A stretch of 64,000 bases of DNA, from positions 23,475,366 to 23,539,365 of the forward strand of contig NC_088777.1 of NCBI RefSeq assembly GCF_954871325.1, read 5' to 3'. Origin of the DNA: Gordionus sp. m RMFG-2023. Its lineage: Eukaryota; Nematomorpha; Gordioida; Chordodea; Parachordodidae. The notes under the pieces are model-generated. The model worked only from the letters and a program-made list of their open reading frames with translations, had not been told where the DNA came from and did no database searches. Of the stretch, positions 48,778-60,543 are shown piece after piece (position 1 is the first letter of the stretch; every line of letters begins with the position of its first letter). A program made the position numbers and the translations under genes.

Positions 48778-51521
48778 CAGGGGCCCCTACAACGGGGGGG
48801 GGGAGTCCGAAGCAACTGCTTCAGTAAATTTGAGTGGGGGTACTTTTTTTTACATCCATCATGATCATGTGATTTCTGATTTATAAATGTAATAATAAGA
48901 CCCCCCCCCCCCACTTAATATTTAATTTAATATATTGATGGAAATTTTGGTCGATGTTTAGTAAATTTGTTATCCGAAATTTCTTGTCATAAATTATTTT
49001 TCCAATTTTAAAATATGTTTAAAAATATTAACCAATATTGACAATAGCAAAATTCCTAGAAATTGGATTACTTATAGTATTAAAATGTATAAGGTTTTTT
49101 GCTTAACATGTCTCTTATTTGGTGGTCCACACGCAAATTCAAAATGGACATGTGAAGGTCTAGATAAATGGCAAATTATTAATCGTGATATTATTCTGCA
49201 TGAATCTTCACAGGCACATATGATGGCCGATTATGGAAGGCTTTCTCATAATAAAAATTGGATATTAAAATTTATAACACCTCAGAAAGAATGTGTAGAT
49301 AATAACCGTTCTATTATAAGAAATAATAAGATGTTTAGATTATTTAATATCTCGTAACCAAGCCTTCTGGGCGAACAGGCAACAAGAAGGCAATATGATG
49401 GCCCTTATTAAGCTTATTACAGATTCTGAACCTATACTAAAAATGTATATACAGCAAATTGAAGAAAGAAAAAAGGATAAAAAAAATAAGGGATTAAAAA
49501 CGAAATTATATTCAAACCTATTATCATATAATAACATAAACATTCTCATTGAAACCATGAAAAATATGGTTATAAAAAAAATTCAAAATGAGATTACATT
49601 TAACAGGTGCTTTTCAATCATAGTTGATGGCACATACGATGTTTCGAAATCAGAAGCAATAGCTTTGATAGTAAGATATGTTGAAAATAGTGAGACGCCG
49701 AAGCCTGTTGAAAGACTGATTGACATATATTGTACGGGAAATACCACAGGTCTCGATATAAAGCATAATATAATATCTAAACTTGGCTCAATGAATTTAC
49801 CCCTTGAATACTAGTTGGGCAAAGTTATGATGGCGCCTCAAACATGAGTGGAAGAATGAATGGTGTGCAAGCCTTGATTAGAGCAGAGGCGCCAAAGGCA
49901 GCTTTTATTTAGTGTTATTGTCATCGATTAAATTTAATCGTTGTTCAATTATGCCAATCAATTAAAGAACTTCGAAATGTTCTAGGAATACTAGATGAGA
50001 TTTATGTCTATTTTAATGGTGTAAAAAGATATGAGGTACTCAAAAAATTTCAGTGTAATGATCTGAAAAAATCGCAACGATTTCTACGCGTCAAGAATAC
50101 CACTCGGTAATAGTTCCTTATTTATTTAAATTTTAAATGTTTTTTTTTAGAAGCTGGCTATCGTCATATAAAACTATTGTAAATTTTTTTCAACTTTATG
50201 ATGCCTTGAGGGCAGCTTTAACAAATTTAAAGGATTCTGAAGATCCTGCCACTTCCACTATGGCTAGTGCTATAGTCTTTAGAAAAAAAATTTGATTTTA
50301 TCTTATCACTTTGTGTTTTGGATAATATATTGTTTATAACAAGTTTGGCTTGTACAAAATTTTTCGAAGGATATAGGGTATGCAATAAATCAAATTTAAT
50401 TGACAAAAGATTGCTTGATTAATTTGAGAAGTATAATATAAATTATTGTCTTAATTATTTTTTAATCTAATAGATAATAACACTGAATTTTTGGATGTTT
50501 TTTCAAAGGCGCAAGATTTTATGAAGGATAGAAATCTAGATTTGATTTTGAAAGTTCTAGACTTCAAACATTACAATCCAAAAAGGAGAGGTATATATAC
50601 TTTCATCATTAAATATAGAAATTTTTTTTAGCTTTAAAATAGGTGTGTTTTATGCTGCACTCGATTTAATTATTATGCAGTTTAACGAAAGATTTAATGA
50701 TGATTCCATGAAATATTTACATCAAACATCATTTTTTACGCCAAAGGGAATGGCAGAAAAATCAATTATTAAAGAAGATATCGAGGATATCTGTGAATTT
50801 TACAATTTAAATTCAAGTCAAATTTTCGAAGAAATGTTGAAGTTTAGAAATATTTATAAGATGGCCAAAATGGGGAATGTAATTATTACTCATGACCTAG
50901 AGGTTCAAGAATCTAAAGATTTGTCAGATTCTGAGAATTGTAAATTTATTTATTTAATATATTTTTACCAACACATTATTTAGCTTCTTCTGATGATGAT
51001 GATAATTCAGAGACTTATGATTCAGATTGGAAAAACTATTCATTTATTTTATCTTATCGTTTACTTTTAAATTTTTCTGCATTCCCTAATTTAAGAATTT
51101 TATATAAATATCTATTAACCATTCCCAAAACCTCATGTACTGCCAAAAGAGTCATGAGTAAAATTAAATTAATTAAAACAAGACTACGCAGTACCATGAA
51201 AGATTCTTTTCTCAATAATTTAACCATATTATCAATGGAAAAAATTTTATTTAAACATTTAAATACTGATGAAATTATAAATTCTTTCGCTTTCTCTTCC
51301 CCTAATTTATCTAAATTATTAATTTAAAAATAATATTTATAAAGATATATTTTTTGCATTTTATTTATATTATATATTAAAAATTGATGCAATAAAAATT
51401 ATTTTTGAAATTTATGGGTGTCATAATTATCATTTTTTCGAAGGGGGGGGGATACTTTTCAAGGGGGTACTTTTCATGGGGGTATTCTGCTTCATTCGCT
51501 CAAAAAGTGTAGGGGCCACTG
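48778..51521 (+). mobile_element. Nearly complete hAT (DUF4371 type) with perfect TSD
   Basis: 2744 bp. Ends CAGGGGCCCCTACA and, in reverse, CAGTGGCCCCTACA. The flanks AGTATCAC (48770-48777) and AGTATCAC (51522-51529) are identical. G-runs lie just inside both ends. It is inserted in the third unit of a 195-bp tandem repeat. The transposase gene spans nearly all of it and retains the N-terminal TTF-type region, the DUF4371 domain and the dimerisation domain, with four short introns. The perfect duplication and long open stretches point to a recent insertion. Confidence 0.93.
49085..51327 (+). pseudogene. DUF4371-type hAT transposase, few lesions
   Basis: N-terminal TTF-type zinc region (49085-49350: CLTCLLFG...KWTCEGLDKWQII...HESSQAHMM); DUF4371 (49395-50106: CFSIIVDGTYDVSKSEAIAL with the catalytic-type D, then GQSYDGASNMSGRMNGVQ, then CYCHRLNLIVVQLC); after an intron at 50107-50150, SWLSSYKTIVNFFQLYDALR; after an intron at about 50377-50473, EFLDVFSKAQDFMKDRN; after an intron at 50591-50631, FYAALDLIIMQFNERFNDDS; after an intron at 50940-50983, SSDDDDNSETYDSDWKNYSF and the dimerisation motif LTIPKTSCTAKRVMSKIKLI, ending at 51327. 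Visible lesions are one frameshift near 49345, one TAG before CYCHRLN, and frameshifts near 50290 and 50560. Confidence 0.85.
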
Positions 51522-51529
51522 AGTATCAC

Positions 51530-54126
51530 TAAATATCACAAAATTTCAAGCAACTACTTCATATAATTTGCCTTATTCAATCACATTTCCCTGTTTTGAA
51601 AATCTTAAATATTTGAATAAGTCTATTAAATTGTGTTAAATTAAACTGAATTTCCCTTCACATATTAGGGCAGACCTTATTTTGTCATTATTCTCTAATA
51701 AATGCTTTAGGCTTTCACAGTTTCCCTTATTACCAATTCACATAATTTTTTTCTAAATTAGTGCAACTGTAGGAGGCCATATTAAAACCAATTGTCAAAG
51801 TAATACATTATTTACTAAATATTACAAATTATTAATATTTTATATATAAATTCATATGTGAGTTAATTCAATAAATTTAATATCTCTAGGATTGGGAAAA
51901 TTTTTTCAAAATTATTATGGGTTGGACTGGGCTTAAAAAATATTCTTAAAATTAATATTGGCTTGGTTTTCAAACATTATTAGGGATTGAAATGGGCTTG
52001 AGAAAATCTTTTTAAATTATTAAGATCTTGGATGCTTGGAAATTTTTCCCAAATATTGTAGGCTTGAACCTATATTGGGACTTTTTAATGTTAAATGTTA
52101 GTCTTATATATTTTACCCGTAGACTAATTGGTAAATCAGAGCTTTCCCCTTCATTAATTATAAATTTAATATCTCTAGACTTAATTTCAAAATTATTAGG
52201 GATTGAGGTGGGCTTGAGAAAATCTTTTCAAATTATTAAGATCTTGGATGCTTGAATATTTTTTCCAGATATTGTAGGCTTGAACCTAGATTGGGATTTT
52301 TTAATGTTAAATGTTAGTCTTATGTTAATATTTTTATAAAGATATATATTTTAACTCAAAGAATAGTTTTCAGTAACATAGAAAATGTAGACTGACTAAG
52401 CTATGCCGACAACATATGTATCCCTACTAAAGATTTCACTAACATTCATTATTTTAACAACAGTCTCAAATAATACGGGAAAAATCAAAATTTAAAAAAT
52501 ACTAAAATTCTCTTTTCCTTTCTTTCCCTTTTAATTTCTTTTATTATCTTCCCCTTTCTCATCATTTCCCTTTCCTATCTACACTTTTTAATTTCCCTAT
52601 TTTTTATCTTCCTTTCCCTTTTAATTTCCCAATTTTCTTTCCATTTAATTTTCTCTTATTTCCCTACCTCAGGCTACACACTCCAAAAGAAGGCTGGGCT
52701 TATCAAAAAATAAATATCATTCAATTCTTAATTCAACTCATATTCAAGCAAAAAAATTATACTGGGTCATATGACGTGAAGCCCAATAAAATCTACCAAA
52801 TGTAAAATAAAGTTTTTCATCTATATATACTTAAAATGCTTATATTTTTCATTTTAGAATACATCTATTTTAGCTTCTGGTGGATGATATTCCCACTATT
52901 TCTAGAGAGGTTAATCTAATATTGTCTCCTCTTCAGGTTTAATACATTAATATGTTTTTTAATTATGCCTTTGTTTTTATTTTAGATAACAAGCCATGTC
53001 CTAACCTCACTTATTTTCATCATCTTTATTAATGGAAAAATATGCAGTAGTACTGTCATGCTTTTTATAACAATTCTTACTACTTTTTATGGTTGAGTTA
53101 ACTTTGTCGTTCATGATTCTATTTTAGAGGGGGCTACCAATGCTGACATTGACTGATATCTCATTTTGCGTTCTTCTTTTACCAGTATCCCAAGGCATAG
53201 GCATATGACTCATCTATCAGGACGTATTGTGTTTTGTACACTGCTTTGGTAATCCGTCATTACTTTCATCTACAACCCTAAATGATATGAAATTGTACAT
53301 TAATTATTTCCTTTCCAGACAACCTTCCAGATTTATTTTGTCGTTTTTTCCATCAAAAATAAAAATGAGAACAAGTATTTGCTCTTAATTTTATCAAATA
53401 TATAATAATTAATCCTAATTATTTTTTAAAAAAATTATTCTAAATTTATATGTCAATAAAAAAAAATATATTAAAAAATATATAAATAATTTGCATATAA
53501 GTTTCATTAGTGCTAAATGGCATTTTTGTTATTTAAATAGTATCAAATTCTTTGACAAATAATTTCGGAAATGCAAGACATACATTAAATTTATCTGAAA
53601 AGCAACAACAACCCTATATAATAAACAACAATTTATTTTTTAGATATAATTTTAATTGATCATATTACAAAAAAGTATAAGAGTCGGTTATTTTTATTTT
53701 ATTTGTCATGATTCTCTAATAAGTGGTTGCCCAGGCCTTCCCAGTTTCCCTTAATACGGAATTTACATGTTTTCTTTTCCATATAGACTAATTGGTAAAT
53801 CAGATATTTCCCGTTCATGTAATGATATTAAAAATTTAACTATCTCCGAGGCGGGAAAAAATTTTCAAAATTATAATGGGTAGGACTGAGCTTGGAACCT
53901 CAAAATTAATATTAGCTTGCACCTGACTTGGGAACATCTTTTACAAATTATTAAGGGTTGAGCTGGGCTTGATAAACTTTTTTAAGATCTTGGATGCTTC
54001 CTAATATTTTAAAATTATAAGATCTTGGATGCTTCCTAATATTGTGAGCTTGAACCTGGCATGATATCTATCGTAAAAAATGAATAAAAATCTCATCCCC
54101 GTCATTTTTGACGGGCTTTCTACTAG
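51530..54126 (+). mobile_element. Repeat-rich region ending in a Helitron-like 3' terminus
   Basis: No gene. The right boundary has the hairpin CCCGTCATTTTTGACGGG followed by CTTTCTACTAG and T (54102-54127), a typical Helitron 3' end (hairpin, about 10 nt, CTRR, T). Inside, the block at about 51655-52100 recurs at 53685-54060 (GATTCTCTAATAA, CAGTTTCCCTTA, GACTAATTGGTAAATCAG, TTAAGATCTTGGATGCTT), and the GATCTTGGATGCTT part is itself duplicated at 52018 and 52237. A pyrimidine-rich tract lies at 52508-52670. The left boundary is unknown, so the start given is nominal. Confidence 0.4.
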
Positions 54127-54314
54127 TTTAGTTAATTATTGTATGTATTAATTGTTGGAAATTATATATTTCTTATAAAAACAAATAAATCTATGGCCTT
54201 ATTGTTTTCGTTCTTTCCGCTTTGGCTCTTTTGGCTTAATTAGGTTTTTTTGATCCTAATGATTTCACTATAGCTACCACATGTTGAGGTAATTAGTTTT
54301 CCATTACTATTTTC

Positions 54315-55883
54315 CAGGGTTTCGAACCGTTAGGCATAACGGTTCGGTTTGTTCCGGTTTTTAGTTTAAAATTTTATAAAGGTTTTGTTCCATTTCAGTT
54401 TTTTTAAAATAAATTCATATCGGTTCGGTTAGGTTTATAATTTATAACGATTCTTTTCGGTTTGTTCTGGTTTTTATAAATTTGATTTAAAAAAAATTAA
54501 ACCATGAATATATTAATTTTAGAGAAAAACCTTTTTAATTTATAACTTCTTATTTAATTTTACCATGATAATCTAATAGATATTTTTATTAAACTTAGTA
54601 AATATAAATTAGACAAATTAATTTTTTTTATTTCATAAATAAATAAGATAAAAACAAACATACGTAAATACAATAATGAATAAAATAACACATAAATATA
54701 ATAAAATGCATACTATTTATATTCAAAAAGAGAATTAGAACGGATAACTAAAATATTTTCTAATATTTCATAATTTAGTTCTCTGTGCAGAGAGTATAAA
54801 CTTAAGGCTAGAAAATGCTCTTTCTACGGTCTACGGATACCTGCGTAGCTGGAACTGCTAGCACAGTTATAGCTAATAAAGTTCTGGCATACTATTCTTT
54901 ACATTTTCCCAATAATTGAAAAGATTAGTATCTTTTTCTAATCTCTCTATATTATCAAATGACCTATATATTCTATTTCTATACATTTATTATAATTTTC
55001 TATCCCCTGAGAATTATTCTTATTAAAACTTTTATGCGATTTAATAAATTTTCAAAATCATCATCTAAATTATCTTTCGAATGCGAACACGTAGGCATAG
55101 TATTTAGAATTTCAATATTCTGATTATTTAGACTTTGTATCAAGTTCCAAGTTTTACAAAGATGTTTTCTGGCGATCTCTCTTTCTTCAAATGTTAAAAA
55201 TATTATTTTAATAATAAATAATTTATAATGACTTAAATGAATATTAGAATTCTGAATTTAAAAAAAATTATAAATAAAAAATTATCATATCATTAAAATA
55301 TTGCTTACCATTTTATTTAATGACATTTAAATTCTATGATCCAAGTTTTTATAATGAGATAAAAAATAAACCATATAATATAAAAATGAATGTAAAAAGT
55401 ACTTGATTTCTATTAGATGTTAGTTATTAATAGTAGATTTATTTAATTTTTTCCTAAATTATTAGCAAGTATTATTATAAAAGCTTATTAATAACTTATA
55501 TATAAAAACTTGTTAATTTAGCCAAGGATAATTATGTGTGATTTTAGGATATCTTATCTAATTAACAGATAATTTAGAAAAAAACAATAAACTTGGTATT
55601 AATTGTTATATAATGTTGATAATATAAAAATATTTTATCTGAAAAGATATCGCCAATTTAAAAAATTCCCCTAAGGAAAAGTAAAATTTCAAATTTAGAT
55701 TAGTAATTTAAAATAAATTATTTTTAAAACCGTTTTGAACCGGTTTAAACTGGTTCAAAATATTTATTAACGGTTCGGTTTGCTCTTTTTATATTTTCTT
55801 TATAACGGTACGGTTAAGGTTACGGTTCAGAAAATCACAACGATTCATTCCTGTTTGGCGGTTCGGTTCGGTTCGAAACCCTG
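54315..55883 (-). mobile_element. hAT element with GGTTCGGTT repeats, perfect TSD
   Basis: 1569 bp. Ends CAGGGTTTCGAACCGTTAGG and GGTTCGGTTCGAAACCCTG. Flanks CTATTTTC (54307-54314) and CTATTTTC (55884-55891) are identical. Both ends carry many GGTTCGGTT or AACCGGTT words. The only coding remnant is a minus-strand dimerisation domain at about 54900-54730 (VPATQVSVDR, then AFSSLKFIYSLHRTKLNYEI), with a frameshift between the two blocks. Non-autonomous. Confidence 0.88.
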
Positions 55884-56649
55884 CTATTTTCTTATAGTAT
55901 TTTCAACAGAATTGCCTTATGTTAAACACCTGTCATCTCAGCCCAGCTCTGATGCATGGATGATATATCTAATGCCTTTGTTAGATAATAAGGCCCAACC
56001 CACATATGGCTCTCTCGAAGTCTTTCTCCTGTATTAAAACCAGGGATTTGAACCAGACCTGAACCCGGAGGAGTAAACCCGGGTTTTGATAAAAAATCTG
56101 AACCCGAACCGAACCTGAACCCCATTTATAAAATTTTTACAACCCCGAACCGAACCCAGGAGTTTTTATGAACCCGGTTTCAAGCTGGTTCAGTGTATTG
56201 TTTAAAATCATATATTAAGATATTTGTATAATTGTAAATACAAATATTAATAATTTAATTGAGATTTTATAATATTATCATAATACCTTTTAAGTGAAGT
56301 GATAATAAATTTTTAACAACTTAATTCATTTACACCATTTTTTAATTTTTTTAAAAATTTATTTTCAAAGATTCCTATTGGAGTGTTATATAAATTTAAA
56401 GCAATTAAATTCATTCACGCCATTTATATTTAATTTTTAACTTAGTCTCAAAGATTACTAATTAAAGGAATGAACAAGTCAAAGTAAAAATTATTATATT
56501 GATTTATTTTTTGTTCAGGTTAAATTAATGAAGTGTATTTTATAATTGAAATTAAATTTATATATCTTTTTTTTAATTCTATGAAATCATTGCTATTTAA
56601 AATTTATCCTCTTTAACTCTTTAATAAAAGATCCTCATTATTATATAGA

Positions 56650-56895
56650 TTTAAAATAAAAGATAAAGTCATATTTGAGAAGCATTTTACTCTTGATACA
56701 ATAGAAAATAAATCAGTATGCTCATATTGCAAATTAAAAATGTCTGGTAATCATTTGTCTAATTTAGAAAGACATCTGATAGGTCAGCGTTGAAAGATCA
56801 TTTTCACATTTGAAATTCATTCTCTCACCACATAGATCGAGGATGAGTGAACAACTCCTGGAAGATATTATGCTAATCCGTCTAAATAAAATTTT
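56650..56895 (+). pseudogene. hAT transposase: BED finger joined to dimerisation domain
   Basis: Plus-strand translation gives KHFTLDTIENKSVCSYCKLK, then GNHLSNLERHL, a BED-type finger (C-x2-C...H..), directly followed in another frame by VERSFSHLKFILSPHRSRMS, then EDIMLIRLNKIF, the hAT dimerisation domain. The entire catalytic middle is deleted, so this is an internal-deletion derivative belonging to the hAT that starts at 56041. Confidence 0.75.
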
Positions 56896-57137
56896 TAAAA
56901 TTGATATATGACTGTTTTGTATTTTTAAATGTATTTTTCGTATAAATAAAATAGACAATTTATATTTATACCAAATTTATGTCTAGTTTTTTAATATCAA
57001 TTCAAAAATTTGTAAACCCGAGCTGAACCCGGAACCAAACCCGGGTTCAAAAATATTGGATGAATTAGGCGTTTTGTCGTACTGCCAAGTTTCCCAAAAA
57101 AATCTCGAAGATTTCCAAAATTGTATTTGAAGTAATT

Positions 57138-58703
57138 ATGAAAATTAAAGAGGTTAAAGATATATCGCAACAATTATCAACACTAAGAAAATTAGAAATT
57201 AAAGTATATATTATTTAATTTGCATATAATAATTATTTTTTAGAAAACTAGGCAAAACAAAGAGTGCATATTTTATGGAGGATATGATTTAAACATGGAA
57301 AGAATGCTATATATCATACATGTAGAAGAAAATGTGGAGGAAGAGCTAAAATTTGTGGTACTGAATTTAGCATCACTGTAAAACATTTAGAAACATGCAA
57401 GCCAATTCAAAGTAAATAGTTATAAATATTTTATTCAATTAATATTCCAATTTAGATGATTCTCTAAGTCTAGCTTCTTGTTCTCAAGGTCCATCTGTGA
57501 ACCTCCCTGTTCAAGGTAAATAATTGTGATTAATAATATATTTTAAATACTCAAATTTTAGGTATAAATATTTTACCACATATTATCCTATTAATATTCC
57601 AATTTAGATGATTCTCTAAGTCTAACCTCTTACTTTCAAAGTCCATCTGTGAACCTCCCTGTTCAAGGTAAATAATTGTGATTAATAATATATTTTAAAT
57701 ACTCAAATTTTAGGTATAAATATTTTACCACATATTATCCAATTAATATTCCAATTTAGATGATTCTCTAAGTCTAACCTCTTACTTTCAAGGTCCATCT
57801 GTGAACCTCCCTGTTCAAGGTAAATAATTGTGATTTATAAATTATTTTAAATACTCAAATTTTTATTTCTTTACACAGACTCTGATTGCCCTAAGAAAAG
57901 ATATATATCGATATCAACACAAAGTGATTTTTATAGCTAAATATTTCATATAAATATATTTTAGCTGACAATGCTCTATTAATGGATGCCTCTACACAGA
58001 CAAATATATCATTATTTTTACCAAGTATAAAAAATTAAAAACTTAATTACTGAATCATGTGTATTTATATTATAGCATCAAATGTGTGCACTGCAGAATG
58101 CCAAAGTAAAATATCAAATATATATTTACAATAATTTTTTAAAGCTTTTAATCTACAAGTTTTTGACATCACAAACAGTCCAAGTAAATTTCAATTATAT
58201 ATTTGTGCTATCTATTTTTTAACAAAGTTATGAACCCAGAGGTCTTGGAAGAAATAGATGCCCATAACAGAATTATCAATAGTCCAAGTAAATTTTAATT
58301 ATATATTTGTACTATCCATTTTTTAACAAAGTTATGAACCCAGAGGTCTTGGAAGAAATAGATGCCCATAACAGAATTATCAATAGTCCAAGTAAATTTT
58401 AATTATATATTTGTACTATCCATTTTTTAACAAAGTTATGAACCCAGAGGTCTTGGAAGAAATAGATGCCCATAACAGAATTATCAATAGTCCAAGTAAA
58501 TTTTAATTATATATTTGTGCTATCCATTTTTTAACTAAGTTATGAACCCAGAGGTCTTGGAAGACATAGATGCCCATAACAGAATTATCAATAGTCCAAG
58601 TAAATTTTAATTATATATTTGTGCTATCCATTTTTTAACAAAGTTATGAACCGAGTGGTCTTGGAGGAAATAGATGCCTATAATGGAGGTACCACTAGTC
58701 CAA
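57138..58703 (+). CDS. FLYWCH gene with an array of symmetric mini-exons
   Basis: Exon 1, 57138-57203 (MKIKEVKDISQQLSTLRK). Exon 2, 57244-57411, a FLYWCH finger (ECIFYGGYDLNME... then YHTCRRKCGGRAKI, then KHLETCKPIQ) with one apparent 1-nt deletion near 57303. It ends in phase 1. Then come GT-AG mini-exons, all phase 1 at both ends: 57456-57515, 57608-57667, 57760-57819 (60 bp each, DSLSLTSYFQGPSVNLPVQ type); 57965-58024 (60 bp); 58076-58105 (30 bp); 58145-58183 (39 bp); and five near-identical 60-bp exons at 58228, 58332, 58436, 58540 and 58644 (MNPEVLEEIDAHNRIINSP) separated by 44-bp introns. A further exon at 57879-57940 ends in a stop. Function unknown. The array would allow any combination of exons in frame. 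It reads on in frame into the second FLYWCH/MULE exon at 58747. Confidence 0.68.
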
Positions 58704-58746
58704 GTAAATAGTATCTTATAGATATTTATATCATTTTTAAACATAG

Positions 58747-59825
58747 CTATCATTCAAAACAATCATAGTTTCATAAAATCCAAAAATAACAAAAACATGA
58801 TATATTATAACAAATATTTATACGTTTATGATTTCGGCGACCTATATTATAAATGCAGAAAGAATAGTTGTAAGGGTAGGGGTAAGTTTTTATTTTTTAA
58901 TAGTGAAGATAATAAATTATTTATTTTTACAACATATAAACTTTTATCACGCCTATGTTTGGCTGAAAAATTTAATGCCTCCTAAATTATTTAAACAATT
59001 TTATACTATTTCTATTTTAATTAATCATACTCTAATTATTTGTGCATACATTTTATTGCCAGCAGATAAATATAAAAATACTTATTTAAATATGTTTTTA
59101 TTATTAAAAAATCATTGTTTATCTTTAGGGTTATTTTTTCCCCCCGTTTTGCCACTATTGATTTTGAAATTGGCGTATACTTAGCCCTTAAAGCAATTTT
59201 TCGCACTATTATAGTTAAGGGCTGTTATTTCCACTTCTGTCAGTACGTTATTAGGCGTATTAAAGATAGTCATCTAACCCGACTATTTAGACAAAATATT
59301 GAACTAAAAAAATTTTTTCGAATTATAATGGCCATTCCTTTTTTGTTAGAAAGGGATGTGTAATATTTAATTAACGATCTGAGGCGACAATCTGAAGTTT
59401 TTAAAATAAATTCAATACATGATTTTTTAAACTATTTTGAAAATACTTGGATTAATCTTAATGCAAAATTTAAATATCAAATGTGGAATACATTTGATAT
59501 TAGGGGCGTGAGGACGAATAACCATGTAGAAGGGTTTCATCGCTCATTAAAAAAATACATTCCTTATTCGCACCCTAATATTTATCTCTTTATTGACACC
59601 ATAAAAATTATAGAACAAGATATGGACTTGAAATTATTCCAATTAGATGATGGCAGAAAGGTTACGGAAAGAAAAAAAATATACTGTATATTAGATGATA
59701 AAATTAATGAAAATATAATACTATACTGTGGAGGTATTTTTACCCCTATAGAATATTTGGAGAAAATATCAAAATTTTTATATTCAAAAAAATCAAATCA
59801 CTCTAATTTTTCTGCCATTGTCTAA
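58747..59825 (+). pseudogene. FLYWCH-MULE transposase part, degraded
   Basis: The exon starting 58747 (acceptor AAACATAG) continues the phase of the preceding mini-exon and encodes a second FLYWCH finger: MIYYNKYLYVYDFGDLYYKC, then RKNSCKGRGKF. Then come MULE transposase blocks in shifted frames: KLFKQFYTIS (58985; the usual DGTF aspartate block just before it is not recognisable), NHTLIICAYILLPADKYKNT (59020-59090), RFATIDFEIGVYLALKAIF and KGCYFHFCQYVIRRIKDSHL (59150-59270, containing the DFE catalytic-type acidic pair), and NTFDIRGVRTNNHVEGFHRS at 59481-59825 (the C-terminal MULE motif RTNN..EGFH). At least two frameshifts. As a MULE transposase it is dead. Confidence 0.75.
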
Positions 59826-60543
59826 CTATATTGTTTTATATTGTCAATAAAGGATAACATTACTATTAATCTGAGTATTTATAGTCAGGTTTGACAGAGG
59901 TGGTATACGTCATTTTCAAAATTTATAGTTATTAAATTTTTTTTTACATATACCTTATATTGTTTCGTCATTGATATTTTATTTATATAGTTAACACGCA
60001 CTAAACCATTTTTAATAATTTACCATACAATCTTTTAATCATATTTATATAGCGCAATACTAATATGTAATCTTATTATAATAATCGCAATGGAAATATA
60101 TTATTTTTAATATTGTTGGTATATTATATATTTAAAATTTTCTATGACATAAATAATAAATAAATCCCTAAAAATATTATTACTACTTTATGTTCATTTT
60201 TGAATAATTTAATTTTCTGACCAGGTAAAAGCGTGCCACTTAAATTTTAGAAAAAGTTTTAAAAGTCAGACATTTGAATAGTTAGGAAAGATGACAAAGA
60301 TATGATATAGTTAAGAAAATCAACTATCTTAATATGGGTTATATATTAATGTAACAATATTGGGTAATAGAGTAGGTATATAGATTAATTAAACATTTAC
60401 AGAAAAAACATTTTTGAATTAATATTACCTAAAGATAAAACTTTAAATATTAGCATAAAAAAATTTAATTTTATGATAAAGAATTTATGTATTAACCCAC
60501 AAAAGTACTTATGATAAACTTCAATATTTATATAGTTTCAAAG
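59826..60543. other. AT-rich DNA inside the hAT composite, nothing recognised
   Basis: No open frame of note and no terminal repeats. It may contain the 3' flank of the FLYWCH/MULE element. Confidence 0.3.

Noticed and set aside
55780-56125. Open frames on both strands across the hAT junction
   Set aside because: They read through hAT terminal repeats and flanking DNA; chance frames.
58160-58703. Simple minisatellite with 104-bp unit
   Set aside because: Each unit has a GT donor, an AG acceptor and a 60-bp open phase-1 exon in frame with its neighbours, so a splicing array is the better reading, although a minisatellite cannot be excluded without RNA.
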